The notes under the pieces were generated by a model. It was not told the DNA's origin and made no database searches. It was given only the letters and a program-made list of their open reading frames with translations. A program made the translations under genes and the position numbers. From Herbidospora sakaeratensis (lineage in GTDB: Bacteria > Actinomycetota > Actinomycetes > Streptosporangiales > Streptosporangiaceae): 64,000 nt of DNA. Below are positions 1-8,676 of the stretch, piece after piece. The stretch lies in the NCBI RefSeq assembly GCF_001570525.1, contig NZ_BBXC01000009.1, forward strand, positions 550,363 to 614,362, written 5' to 3'. Every line of letters starts with the position of its first letter. The stretch's first letter is position 1.

Positions 1-1
1 C

Positions 2-220
2 ACCCTCAAGGTCGAGGTGGCCCCCATCGCGCCCGGCGACACCCACGTCCTGACCATCAAGGCCGGCGTCTCCAGCGCGCCGCCCGCCACCAGCCAGCCC
101 GTCTCGGCGTTCTTCGTTGACGGCAGCGGCAACCTCTCCCGCAACGACCCCCGCCAGCTCACCCTGCCCGGCGTCGTCCAGGAAGTCCCCTCCCTCACCC
201 AGGCCCGGAGCGCCCAGTGA
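2..220 (+). CDS. Hypothetical phage protein, 5' end outside window
   Basis: The reading frame is open from the first bases of the window, so the start is missing. The visible C-terminal part (about 72 residues) is rich in V, T, P and S and ends in LTQARSAQ. The stop codon overlaps the GTG start of the DUF2303 gene (GTGA overlap), indicating translational coupling in the early operon. I do not recognise the family. Confidence 0.6.
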   Translation, partial: TLKVEVAPIAPGDTHVLTIKAGVSSAPPATSQPVSAFFVDGSGNLSRNDPRQLTLPGVVQEVPSLTQARSAQ

Positions 221-1095
221 CCATCCCCACCCCTCAGCGGACCGAGAACGACGCCATCATCGACGCCCTGGAAAACCTCCAGGAGCCCGACCAGCTCGCG
301 CCCGGCTACATCTACGCCTTCAAGCTCCGCGACCGCGTCGAGATCGTCGACCTGGCCGACAACCAGCTGGCCCAGCCCCGCCGGAAGACCGGCACCATCA
401 ACGTCGCCGAGGCCGCCAGCTTCGCCGTCTACTACCGCAAGCACGCCGACGACGGCACCGAGACGTACGCCAACATCGACGCCGACACCATCACCGCGGT
501 CCTCAACGCCCACCAGGCCACCGACGGCGCCCTGTTCCGGGACGACACCGCCCGGTGGGGCGACCACCGCCTCATCCTCACCCTCAAGCGCACCCCCGCC
601 TGGACACAGTGGCTCGCCCTCAACGGCAAGGACCTCGACCAGGTCGGCTTCGCCGAGTTCCTCGAGGACCACCTCCCCGACGTCGTCCTGCCGTCCGGCG
701 CCGACATGCTCGAGATGGCCCTCAAGTTCCAGGCCACCTCGGAGGCGTCGTTCTCCAGCGCGGTGGTCCTGCAGAACGGCGACCGCCAGCTGGTCTACAC
801 CGACACCACGAACGCCCGCGCCGGCGGCGGCAGCGTCGACATCCCCAAGACGTTCACCATCCGCCTGAAGCCGTACGAGGACGCCCTCCCGATCGACATC
901 ACTGCCCGGTTCCGCTACCGGGTCCGCGGCGGCCGCCTCACCCTCGGCTACCTCCTCGACAACCCCGAGGAGCGGCTCCGCGACGCGTTCCGCCAGGTCG
1001 TCGCCTCGATCGAGGGCGACCTGGAGATCCCCATCCTGCACGGCGTCCCGGCCGCCGCCACCGCGCCGCCCAGCCGCATCGCCACCACCCGCTGA
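217..1095 (+). CDS. DUF2303 (YfdQ-like) phage protein
   Basis: A 292-residue protein with the features of DUF2303, a family common in phage recombination/replication regions but of unknown biochemical function. Recognisable stretches are FAVYYRKHADDGTETYAN near residue 70, FAEFLEDHLPD near 148 and FTIRLKPYEDA near 213, in the usual family order; the length is also usual. The GTG start overlaps the upstream stop. It opens a cassette with a UvrD-type helicase, a PD-(D/E)XK nuclease and a putative ssDNA-binding protein, so a role in phage DNA recombination or replication is inferred from context only. Confidence 0.75.
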   Translation: MTIPTPQRTENDAIIDALENLQEPDQLAPGYIYAFKLRDRVEIVDLADNQLAQPRRKTGTINVAEAASFAVYYRKHADDGTETYANIDADTITAVLNAHQATDGALFRDDTARWGDHRLILTLKRTPAWTQWLALNGKDLDQVGFAEFLEDHLPDVVLPSGADMLEMALKFQATSEASFSSAVVLQNGDRQLVYTDTTNARAGGGSVDIPKTFTIRLKPYEDALPIDITARFRYRVRGGRLTLGYLLDNPEERLRDAFRQVVASIEGDLEIPILHGVPAAATAPPSRIATTR

Positions 1096-1111
1096 CCCGC
1101 ACCGCCCCATA

Positions 1112-1150
1112 GCGCCGGTGGCTACAGCGACCCGCCGTAGCCACCGGCGC
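1112..1150 (+). terminator. Perfect 14-bp hairpin after the DUF2303 gene
   Basis: GCGCCGGTGGCTAC (1112-1125) is perfectly complementary to 1137-1150, with an 11-nt loop. It lies in the 81-bp gap between the DUF2303 gene and the next gene. There is no T tract, so it may be a weak terminator, an RNA-stability element or a protein-binding dyad. Confidence 0.5.
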
Positions 1151-1176
1151 CCACCCTCAACCAGAAGGCCCGCCTC

Positions 1177-1761
1177 ATGATCTGGCCCTTCCGCCGCCGC
1201 GACCGCGAACCCATCGGCGACCCCTTCGCCGTCGACCTCGAGGCGGCATACCTGACCAGCAACGCCCGCGACATCATCACGAACACGATCTTCGTCAGCG
1301 ACACCCGCGACGCCCACAAGCTCGCCACCGCCGTCATCGACGACCTCCTCGCCGCCGGATACGGGCTCACCGACGGCTCCGGGGCCGGGAACGAGCTCGC
1401 GCGGGAGATGCTGGCGGAGAACCTGGAACTCAACCGCGATCTCGTCGCCGCCCGCGGCCAGAACACCGCGCTGGCCGACCAGCTCAGCGACGCGCGGAAA
1501 TTGCAGGGCGACCTCGCCAACGCCAACGCCCGCGTCACCGAACTCGAGGCCGCCGTCGCCGCTCTCGCCGCGGCCGACCAGCCGACCGAACCGGCCCAGC
1601 ACCGCCTCGGCTACCGGCCCGCGCACCAGCTCAGCGAGATGAGGCAGGTCCAGACGCTCATCTGCGGCCAGCCCCGCTCGGTCTGCCTGCGTGAGACCGC
1701 CCGAGCCAACCAGCTCGCCGCCCGCCTCCAGGGCCTGACGGAGAGGCAGCTGGCGCGATGA
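1177..1761 (+). CDS. Hypothetical phage coiled-coil protein
   Basis: A 194-residue protein I cannot assign. The N-terminus is basic (MIWPFRRRDRE). Residues about 70-130 form a likely coiled coil rich in L, A, E, N and D (NELAREMLAENLELNRDLV ... LQGDLANANARVTELEAAV). The C-terminus is basic with one CGQPRSVC motif. The stop overlaps the ATG of the helicase gene (ATGA overlap), so the two are probably co-translated. It could be a structural partner of the replication machinery; this is inference. Confidence 0.6.
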   Translation: MIWPFRRRDREPIGDPFAVDLEAAYLTSNARDIITNTIFVSDTRDAHKLATAVIDDLLAAGYGLTDGSGAGNELAREMLAENLELNRDLVAARGQNTALADQLSDARKLQGDLANANARVTELEAAVAALAAADQPTEPAQHRLGYRPAHQLSEMRQVQTLICGQPRSVCLRETARANQLAARLQGLTERQLAR

Positions 1762-3629
1762 CGTTCACCTTCTCCCAGCCCGGCGGCGCCCCCGCCGCCC
1801 CGGCCGCGCCCGTCTACGAGGTGCCGCCCACGCCGGAGCAGCAGGCCATCATCGACGCCGCCGCCACCGGAGCCGACCTCACCATCACCGCCGGCGCGGG
1901 CACCGGCAAGACGACCACGCTCAAGATGCTCGGGCAGCACACGCGCGGCCGCGGCCTCTACGTGGCCTACAACAGGGCCATCGCGGACGAGGCCCGCGCC
2001 AGCTTCCCGCCCAACGTGCACTGCTCGACCGCGCACGGCCTCGCCTTCGCCGCCGTCGGCAAGAAGTTCCAGCACCGGCTCAACGGTGCCCGCCAGCCCG
2101 CCCGTGTCGTCGCGCAGCTGCTCGCCATCCCCGCCGTCCTCCACATCGGCGACACCGGCCTCACCGCCGCCAAGGTCGCCCGGCTCGTCTCCGACACCAT
2201 CGCCCGCTTCTGCTGGTCCGCCGCCGACCAGATCGGCTGGGACCACGTCCCCGACGTCCCCGGCCTCGACACCCCGGCCCTTCGCACCGAGCTGCGGACC
2301 GCCATCGTTCCCATCGCGGTGCGCGCCTGGGCCGACATCCGCGACGAGAAGGGTGGCGTGCTCCGCTTCACCCACGACCACTACCTGAAGCTGTGGGCCC
2401 TCACCAACCCCGCCCTGCCCTACAACCTCGTCATGCTGGACGAGGCCCAGGACGCCAACCCCGTCATCGCCTCTGTCATCAACGGCCAGTCCGCCCAGCG
2501 GATCCTCGTCGGCGACTCTTCGCAGGCCATCTACGGCTGGCGGGGCGCGGTCGACGCCATGAGCGGCTTCAACGGGCAGCGCCTGGCCCTCACCCAGTCC
2601 TGGCGGTTCGGGCAGCGCATCGCTGAGGAAGCCAACCACTGGCTCGGCCTCCTCGACGCACCCCTGCGCCTGACCGGCAACCCGGGCCGCGACTCCCGGC
2701 TCGCCCCGCTCGCCCAGGCCGACGCGATCCTCTGCCGCTCCAACGCGGGCGCGGTCTCCCACGCCATGGCCGCCCAGGCCGCCGGCCACCCTACCGCCCT
2801 CGTCGGCGGCGGCACCGACATCCGGATGCTCGCCGAGGCCGCCCGTGACCTCCAGGCCGGACGCTCCGTCCACCACCCCGAACTCATGGCCTTCTCCTCG
2901 TGGAGCGAAGTTCAGGAGTACGCCGAACACGACGCCGGCGGCGCCGACCTCAAGACGTTCGTCAAGCTCATCGACTCCCTGGGCGTCAACCGCGTGCTCG
3001 GCGTGCTGTCCTCGCTCGTCGACGAGTACAACGCCCGCGTCATCGTCTCCACGGCCCACAAGGCCAAGGGCCGCGAGTGGGGCACCGTCCAGCTCGCCAG
3101 CGACTTCGGCGACATCTACGACCCCCAGACCGGCGAGCTGCGCACCACCGAGGTGATGCTCACCTACGTCGCCGTCACCCGCGGCAAGGACGTCCTGGAC
3201 CGGACGATGCTCGGCACCGGCGGCGGCCAGCCCGCCATCCCCGGCCTCGGCCAGGCCGCCGCGCCGACGAGCATCTCCACGCTTCCGCAACCCGCAGCCC
3301 TCGCCGCGCCGACGGCGCCCGAAGACGACGACGCGATCGAGCTGCCGGCCGAGGCGCGGAACTGGCTCACGGAGATCAAGGAAGCCGCCGCCGAAGAGGC
3401 AGCCGCCAAGGCCAGGAAGGAACGCGCCGAAGAGCAGCTGCAGGCGATGGTCGGCGACCACCACGCCGCCACCCTCGACGGCCGCCCCGCCATCACATGG
3501 AAGCCCTCCGCCGTCAGCTACTCCGTCGACAGCAAGGGCCTCCGCGAGGAGCACCCCGAGATCTGGGCCAAGTTCGCCAAGCCGAAGAAGCAGGCCCGCC
3601 CCTTCAAGCTCGCCGGAGAGTGGAAGTGA
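1758..3629 (+). CDS. UvrD/Rep-like superfamily 1 DNA helicase
   Basis: A 623-residue ATP-dependent DNA helicase of the UvrD/Rep (SF1A) type. Seen: Q-motif region TPEQQAIIDAA near residue 25, Walker A GAGTGKT at 46-52, motif II MLDEAQD near 228, motif III VGDSSQAIYGWRG near 252, motif V STAHKAKGREW near 434 and motif VI YVAVTRGKD near 472. A C-terminal extension holds a charged helix (about 535-570), then a small region ending in the RPFKLAGEWK tail, resembling tails of phage YqaJ-type recombination proteins. It is coupled upstream by ATGA and downstream by GTGA. It probably unwinds DNA in phage replication or recombination with the adjacent nuclease. Confidence 0.92.
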   Translation: MTFTFSQPGGAPAAPAAPVYEVPPTPEQQAIIDAAATGADLTITAGAGTGKTTTLKMLGQHTRGRGLYVAYNRAIADEARASFPPNVHCSTAHGLAFAAVGKKFQHRLNGARQPARVVAQLLAIPAVLHIGDTGLTAAKVARLVSDTIARFCWSAADQIGWDHVPDVPGLDTPALRTELRTAIVPIAVRAWADIRDEKGGVLRFTHDHYLKLWALTNPALPYNLVMLDEAQDANPVIASVINGQSAQRILVGDSSQAIYGWRGAVDAMSGFNGQRLALTQSWRFGQRIAEEANHWLGLLDAPLRLTGNPGRDSRLAPLAQADAILCRSNAGAVSHAMAAQAAGHPTALVGGGTDIRMLAEAARDLQAGRSVHHPELMAFSSWSEVQEYAEHDAGGADLKTFVKLIDSLGVNRVLGVLSSLVDEYNARVIVSTAHKAKGREWGTVQLASDFGDIYDPQTGELRTTEVMLTYVAVTRGKDVLDRTMLGTGGGQPAIPGLGQAAAPTSISTLPQPAALAAPTAPEDDDAIELPAEARNWLTEIKEAAAEEAAAKARKERAEEQLQAMVGDHHAATLDGRPAITWKPSAVSYSVDSKGLREEHPEIWAKFAKPKKQARPFKLAGEWK

Positions 3630-4096
3630 CCCAGTACACGTTCACCGACGAGAGTGGCGACCAGCTCCACGTGTGGGTGGAAGGCGATGGTGCCTGCAAG
3701 TTCGCCTCCGCCCGTGACGTGGTGGTGCCCGCCAAAGAGCTCCGCAACGTCCTCGCCGGGATCGCCAAGGGCATGGGCCTGTCGGTCCTCATCCTCGACC
3801 GGCCCGACTGGCCGGATCCCGAGAAGCGCGAATACACCACCCACGGCTTCGCGTTCATCCGCGAGGGCAAGCAGATCCGATTCGCCGGTGGTCGCGTCCA
3901 CGCGGCCACGGCGCGGGCCATGGCCGCTGTCCTCGCCGAGATGGCCGACGCCGCCGACGCCGAACCTGACCCCGAGCAGCTCGCCGCACTCACCAGTGCG
4001 GTGCGCGAAAGCCTCTGGGAGGGCGGTGAGGTGGCCCCCGCGACCGCCGACAGGATCGCACGCCACCTGCTGCGCAAGGGCTGGAAATCCGCCTGA
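3626..4096 (+). CDS. Hypothetical phage protein between helicase and nuclease
   Basis: A 156-residue protein starting at a GTG that overlaps the helicase stop. The N-terminal half is predicted beta-rich (YTFTDESGDQLHVWVEGDG ... FASARDVVVPAKEL). The C-terminal half is helical and ends in DRIARHLLRKGWKSA. No catalytic motif is seen. The stop overlaps the ATG of the nuclease gene (TGATG). Its position suggests an accessory role in the recombination cassette, but the function is unknown. Confidence 0.65.
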   Translation: MTQYTFTDESGDQLHVWVEGDGACKFASARDVVVPAKELRNVLAGIAKGMGLSVLILDRPDWPDPEKREYTTHGFAFIREGKQIRFAGGRVHAATARAMAAVLAEMADAADAEPDPEQLAALTSAVRESLWEGGEVAPATADRIARHLLRKGWKSA

Positions 4097-4881
4097 TGTT
4101 CACCCAGCCCGCCGTCGCCCCGGTCAACCCTCCTCTGCTTGACGGGCTGGCCGCCCAGATCGCCGCCAACGTCGTCGGCACCATCCGGCACGCCTCCGCC
4201 AACGCCCCGCGCTCCCGCCAGGTCGCGATCGGCCCCTCCGAGATCGGCACCCCCTGCGTCAGGAAGCTCGCCTACAAGCTCCTCGACTGGGACCCCAAGC
4301 CGAACAAGGACACCGACCCGCTCGCCTCCGTCATAGGCACGGCCGCGCACGGCTGGATGGAAGAGACGTTCAACAAGTTCAACCCCACCCTCCCGGACGG
4401 CCGGCCCCGCTACATCACCGAGCAGCGCGTCGCCGCCGACGCCACCCTCAAGGGGTCCTGCGACCTGTTCGACCGGCAGGCCAAGACCGTCATCGACTGG
4501 AAGTTCCCCGGCACCACCTCCATGGAGAAGGTCCGGAAGAACCGCGACCCCGGCGTCACCTACCGCGTCCAGGCCCACGTCTACGGGCTCGGCTACCGCA
4601 ACGCCGGCGAGGACGTCGAACACGTCGCCGTCGTCTTCCTGCCCCGCGCCGGACGCCTCGACGGCGTCTACGTGTGGACCGAACCCTTCCAGCCCCAGAT
4701 CGCCCTCGACGCCCTGACGCGCCGCGACAACGTCATGAAGGTCCTGGCCGACCTCGACCCCGAGAACAACCCGGCCATCTGGGGCGCGTTCCCCGTCGGC
4801 GACGCCTACTGCACCTACTGCCCCTGGCACCTCCCCAAGTCCACCAACCTCGCCCGGGGCTGCCCCGGGATCACCAACTGA
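4096..4881 (+). CDS. PD-(D/E)XK nuclease (RecB/Cas4-type exonuclease)
   Basis: A 261-residue nuclease of the PD-(D/E)XK superfamily. Seen: H in GTAAHGWMEE (near residue 85), the active-site core GSCDLFDRQAKTVIDWKF (D near 122, D-W-K near 132-134), a Q-x-x-x-Y motif in YRVQAHVYG (near 158), and a C-terminal Cys pair YCTYCPW that, with C52 (TPCVRK) and C255 (RGCPG), could bind an Fe-S cluster as in Cas4/AddB. It probably processes DNA ends for recombination alongside the UvrD-type helicase and ssDNA-binding protein, an arrangement reminiscent of helicase-nuclease pairs. Confidence 0.85.
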   Translation: MFTQPAVAPVNPPLLDGLAAQIAANVVGTIRHASANAPRSRQVAIGPSEIGTPCVRKLAYKLLDWDPKPNKDTDPLASVIGTAAHGWMEETFNKFNPTLPDGRPRYITEQRVAADATLKGSCDLFDRQAKTVIDWKFPGTTSMEKVRKNRDPGVTYRVQAHVYGLGYRNAGEDVEHVAVVFLPRAGRLDGVYVWTEPFQPQIALDALTRRDNVMKVLADLDPENNPAIWGAFPVGDAYCTYCPWHLPKSTNLARGCPGITN

Positions 4882-4895
4882 AAGGAACCACCCGC

Positions 4896-5576
4896 ATGTC
4901 GTTCAACTTCAGCCAGCCCGCCGCCGGTTCGGACTGGAAGGCCAAGGACTTCGTCGGCCACCTCATCGTTTTCTTCCCGCGCCGCCTGGAGGAGAACATC
5001 GCCACCCAGTTCGGCACCAGCGACGCCCTCCGCGTCGACCTCGTCGTCCTCACCGCCCAGGGCGGCCCCCAGGTCGAGGAGAACGTGCTGCTGTTCCAGA
5101 AGCCCCTGATCGGCTCCCTGTCCGGCAACATCGGCAAGGACCCCGTCCTCGCCCGCCTCGCCCAGGGCACCGCGAAGGCCAACCAGTCCGCGCCCTACAT
5201 CCTCCAGCCCTTCAGCCAGGAGGACGCCGCCTACGCGGGCCAGTACATGCAGTCCGTCGGCGGCAACCCTTTCCAGTCCGCTCCGCAGTTCGGATCTGCC
5301 GCCGGTAACCCCGCCCCCCAGGTCCCGCACGTCCCGCTCCCGACCGCCGCCCCGGCGCCCGCGCCCGCCTACGCGCCGCCCGCCCAGCAGCAGCCCGCCC
5401 CCGCCTACCAGGCGGCCCAGCCCAACCCCGGCTACCAGGCCGCCCCGCCGGCCCAGCCGCAGCCGCCCGCCGGCGGGATGGTCACCATGCCCAACGGCCA
5501 GGTCGTCTCCGCCGAAACCGCCGCCGCGGCCGCCAACCTCGGCATGACCTTCGGCACGCCCCCGCCCCAGGCCTAA
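4896..5576 (+). CDS. Putative phage ssDNA-binding protein with Pro/Gln-rich tail
   Basis: A 226-residue protein starting at ATG 4896 after an AAAGGA ribosome site. Residues 1-120 are a compact, probably OB-like domain (FVGHLIVFFPRRLEEN; a conserved-looking LLFQKPLIGSL). Residues about 130-200 are a disordered P/A/Q-rich tail with YQAAQP-type repeats, as in many phage SSB-like proteins. Position after a helicase and nuclease and before the primase supports an ssDNA-binding role, but no diagnostic motif is visible. It shares the MxFxFSQPxxG N-terminus with the helicase gene product, perhaps a shared interaction peptide. Confidence 0.5.
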   Translation: MSFNFSQPAAGSDWKAKDFVGHLIVFFPRRLEENIATQFGTSDALRVDLVVLTAQGGPQVEENVLLFQKPLIGSLSGNIGKDPVLARLAQGTAKANQSAPYILQPFSQEDAAYAGQYMQSVGGNPFQSAPQFGSAAGNPAPQVPHVPLPTAAPAPAPAYAPPAQQQPAPAYQAAQPNPGYQAAPPAQPQPPAGGMVTMPNGQVVSAETAAAAANLGMTFGTPPPQA

Positions 5577-5595
5577 CCCGCACCCGAACCACCAC

Positions 5596-5636
5596 GCGGG
5601 GCAGCGACCGAAACGCGGGCCCGGTCACTGCCCCGC
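5596..5636 (+). terminator. Hairpin before the primase gene
   Basis: GCGGGGCAG (5596-5604) pairs with CTGCCCCGC (5628-5636). After one mismatch, GACCG (5606-5610) pairs with CGGTC (5622-5626), leaving an 11-nt loop. No T tract follows. It may attenuate transcription between the recombination cassette and the primase. Confidence 0.5.
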
Positions 5637-5669
5637 CCCATCACGGCTGGCACCGAGGGGACGTAGTAC

Positions 5670-8444
5670 GTGAACCACAGCACCATCCACAGCACCGCCC
5701 AGGCCCTGCACAACGCAGGGCTCTGCGTCCTACCAGCCGCCACCGATGGCACCAAACGCCCGAGCGTGTCCAGCTGGCGGCAGTACACCCAGAAGGGCGG
5801 CAGCCACCCCCGGCCCGACACCGACCGGATCACCCGCTGGTTCATCGACGGCCCCTTCGACGGCCTCGGCATCGTCACCGGCGCCGCATCCGGCAACATC
5901 GAAATGCTCGAACTCGAAGGCCGCGCCGTCGCCGAAGGCATCCTGGCCGAACTCACCGAGCTCGCCACCAACAGCAGCCTCGGAGACCTGTGGACGCGCG
6001 TCGTCCAGGGCTACAGCGAGTGGACCCCCAGCGGCGGCCTCCACATCCTCTACCGCGTCGACGCCGACCCCGTCGCCGGCAACACCCACCTCGCCCGACG
6101 GCCGTCCACCCCCGAGGAGTTCGCCGCGTGGAAGGCCGAGCGCCAGGCCGAGCTCGACGGCGAGGACCTCGCCGCCGACGAGCGCGCCCGCCGCCAGGCC
6201 AAGCTCGACAACATCACCCGCCCCGAGCAGGTCCCCCAGGTCCTCATCGAAACCCGAGGCGAAGGCGGCTGGGTCGTCCTCGCGCCCTCCGGCGGGCGCA
6301 CCCACCCGACCGGCCGCCCCTGGACCATGGCCGCTGGCGGGCCCGCCACCATCGCCACCGTCACCGCCGACGAACGCGACGCGCTCCACCACCTCGCCGG
6401 GGCGTTCGACCGGATGCCCATCACCGCGCCGCCCGTCGCCGCGCCCCGGCCCGCCCTCAGGGCGCTCCCCACCTCGCCGTGGTTCTCCCAGCCCGCCACC
6501 CCGTACGGCGTCGACGGCGGGATCAGCCCCGGCGACGACTACAACGAGAAGGCCGACTGGCAGCGCGACATCCTCGGCCCCCTCGGCTGGACCATCGTCT
6601 GGGTCCGCTCCGACGGAGAAGTCCACTGGCGGCGCCCCGGCAAAACCCACGGCATCTCCGCCACCACCGGCCGCGGTGGCGCCGACAACCTCTACGTCTT
6701 CACCACCAGCACGGTGTTCGACACCGAACGCCCCTACGACAAGTTCGGCGCCTACACCCTCCTCAACCACGGCTCCACCAGCCAGACCGCGTTTGAAGCC
6801 GCCGCCAAGGACCTCGCCGCCCAGGGCTACGGCCACCGCACCGAACCCACCCGCCCCGCGCCCGGCCCCACCCCGCCACCCACCCACACCGTCCAGGCCG
6901 GGCCCGTCATCGGCAACCTCGCCACCGTCCACCAGCTCGACCCGCCGCCCCCGCCTGCCCTCGCCTTAGTCGAGGAGCGCACCTACGAGCACAGCGACGA
7001 CGGCAACGCCCTGGCCCTCATCGACCGGTTCGGCGACGTCATCCGCTACTGCGCCGACCGAGGCCGCTGGCTCTCCTGGGACGGGCAGCGCTGGGAGTGG
7101 CAGCCCGCCGGTGGCGGGATCGTCCGGGAATACGCCAAGCGCGTCTGCCGCAGCTTCCCCGACGACGGCAAGACCGCCGTCGAACACAAGAAGAAGGCCC
7201 TGTCCGCCGGCGGCATCACCAGCATGCTCGCCCAGGCCCAGACCGACGTCCGCGCCGTCGTCGCCTACGCCGACCTCGACGCCCGCCCCATGGAACTCAA
7301 CACCCCCGCCGGGATCGTCGACCTGGCCACCGGCGAGCTCCTGGCCGCCGACGCCGCCCACCTCCACACCCGCATCACCCGGGTCGCCCCCGACCCCGGC
7401 GCCGACCCCAGCCGCTGGCACGAGTTCCTCGACGACACCTTCGGCGCCGACCCCGACCTCATCGCCTACCTGCGCCGCCTCGTCGGCTACAGCGCCACCG
7501 GATCGGTCAAACACCACCGGCTGCCCTTCTGCGTCGGCTCCGGAGGAAACGGCAAAGGCGTATTCCTGGAAGCCATTATCGCCGTTCTTGGAGATTACGC
7601 TACCACCGCCCCGAGCGGTTTCTTGATGGCTAAAGCACATTCACAGCACGAAACCGAGATTGCCCGACTTGCCGGAATGAGAATGGTCGTCTGCTCCGAA
7701 GTCGGAGACGACGACCGATTCGACGAAGTGAAAGTCAAGCTGCTCACGGGCGGCGATTCTCTGACCGCCCGGTTCATGCGCGCGGACCATTTTACTTTTG
7801 AACCGACTCACAAATTGTGGCTCATGGGCAACCATCAGCCGAAGGTCCGCGCCGGCGGCCGGAGCTTCTGGCGGCGCCTGCGGCTCATCCCGTTTGACCA
7901 CGAGGTGCCCGAGGAGAAGGTCGTCGAGGACCTGCAGGGAATCCTCGCCCGCGACCACGGGCCCGCCCTGCTCGCCTGGATTATCGCCGGAGCCGTCGAA
8001 GCCACCGCCCAGGGCCTCGCCGACCCTGAGCGCGTCAAGGCCGCCACGCTCGCCTACGAGGCCGACCAGGACACCGTCAGCAGGTTCGTCGAGGACTGCT
8101 GCCGCATCGGCGGCGGAGAGCACGTCCAGATCAAAATCAGCAAGCTCCGCGAAGCCTACGAACGCTGGTGCTTCACCGAGGGGGAGACCCCCGTCACCCC
8201 GAAGACTCTCAGCACCGAGCTCGCCCGCCGCCACAACGTCGGATCCACCCGCACCAAGGCCGCCCGCCTCTACACCGGCATCAGCCTCTACACCGAGGAC
8301 ACCGACGACTCCGCGGACGCCTCCTGGCCCACCGCCCCCGCCGGAGTCGACGAGCCGGGATCTGTCACCCAGACCAACCAACCTGTCACCCCGGCCGCCA
8401 CCGACCCAGGCGACCCGTGGGCATCGCAGGGATCGGCATGGTGA
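5670..8444 (+). CDS. Prim-pol / P4-type primase-helicase
   Basis: A 924-residue replication protein starting at GTG 5670. Residues about 5-270 look like an archaeo-eukaryotic primase/prim-pol domain (GLCVLPA, GLGIVTG, LELEG at 80-84, SGGLHILYRV near 117). A linker follows, then a D5_N/phage-plasmid primase P4 domain and SF3-like helicase with Walker A GSGGNGKG (623-630), MVVCSEVGDD near 672 and LWLMGNHQPKVR near 713. A C-terminal helical domain may bind DNA. It should prime and unwind at the phage origin; iterons directly downstream fit that. The stretch from about 7555 to 7840 is visibly richer in A/T at third positions than its flanks, suggesting intragenic recombination. Confidence 0.9.
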   Translation: MNHSTIHSTAQALHNAGLCVLPAATDGTKRPSVSSWRQYTQKGGSHPRPDTDRITRWFIDGPFDGLGIVTGAASGNIEMLELEGRAVAEGILAELTELATNSSLGDLWTRVVQGYSEWTPSGGLHILYRVDADPVAGNTHLARRPSTPEEFAAWKAERQAELDGEDLAADERARRQAKLDNITRPEQVPQVLIETRGEGGWVVLAPSGGRTHPTGRPWTMAAGGPATIATVTADERDALHHLAGAFDRMPITAPPVAAPRPALRALPTSPWFSQPATPYGVDGGISPGDDYNEKADWQRDILGPLGWTIVWVRSDGEVHWRRPGKTHGISATTGRGGADNLYVFTTSTVFDTERPYDKFGAYTLLNHGSTSQTAFEAAAKDLAAQGYGHRTEPTRPAPGPTPPPTHTVQAGPVIGNLATVHQLDPPPPPALALVEERTYEHSDDGNALALIDRFGDVIRYCADRGRWLSWDGQRWEWQPAGGGIVREYAKRVCRSFPDDGKTAVEHKKKALSAGGITSMLAQAQTDVRAVVAYADLDARPMELNTPAGIVDLATGELLAADAAHLHTRITRVAPDPGADPSRWHEFLDDTFGADPDLIAYLRRLVGYSATGSVKHHRLPFCVGSGGNGKGVFLEAIIAVLGDYATTAPSGFLMAKAHSQHETEIARLAGMRMVVCSEVGDDDRFDEVKVKLLTGGDSLTARFMRADHFTFEPTHKLWLMGNHQPKVRAGGRSFWRRLRLIPFDHEVPEEKVVEDLQGILARDHGPALLAWIIAGAVEATAQGLADPERVKAATLAYEADQDTVSRFVEDCCRIGGGEHVQIKISKLREAYERWCFTEGETPVTPKTLSTELARRHNVGSTRTKAARLYTGISLYTEDTDDSADASWPTAPAGVDEPGSVTQTNQPVTPAATDPGDPWASQGSAW

Positions 8445-8660
8445 CGGGTCCGATGACGGGTGACAGATGTGTCATCGCCCCGTCACCCGCACTGAGCTGC
8501 AGAAAGGGGGCTTTCAACCCCCCTCGGGTGACAGGTGACAGGTTGTCTCACATTAAGCCCCTCACATGCGCGTGTATGTGCGCGCATACGTACGCGCGCA
8601 TAACGCGCGCGCATGTGGGCCGTCAATACGGAGCGAACCTGTCACCTGTCACCCGGGGTC
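8440..8660. other. Candidate phage replication origin (iterons, inverted repeats, purine-pyrimidine tract)
   Basis: A non-coding block directly after the primase-helicase gene. Seen: GGTGACAG-type iterons at 8459-8466 and twice within 8525-8542, and on the other strand within 8638-8654, plus a related GTGACG form at 8481-8489. The 20-bp block 8525-8544 is perfectly inverted at 8636-8655. Between them lies a strictly alternating pyrimidine-purine run (8563-8602), then a second at 8603-8617. Known: P4 alpha protein binds GGTGAACAG-type iterons at its ori. Assignment as ori is inference from this similarity and position. Confidence 0.6.
8525..8655. repeat. 20-bp perfect inverted repeat flanking alternating CG/CA/TA tract
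   Basis: Arm 1 CGGGTGACAGGTGACAGGTT (8525-8544) and arm 2 at 8636-8655 are exact reverse complements separated by 91 bp. Each arm holds two tandem GGTGACAG units. Confidence 0.9.
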
Positions 8661-8676
8661 TGGGAAGGCCCTCCGG

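Noticed and set aside
1611-3554. Open frame of 647 codons antisense to the helicase gene
   Set aside because: The translation is glycine/valine-rich low-complexity sequence; the plus-strand SF1 helicase motifs explain the region.
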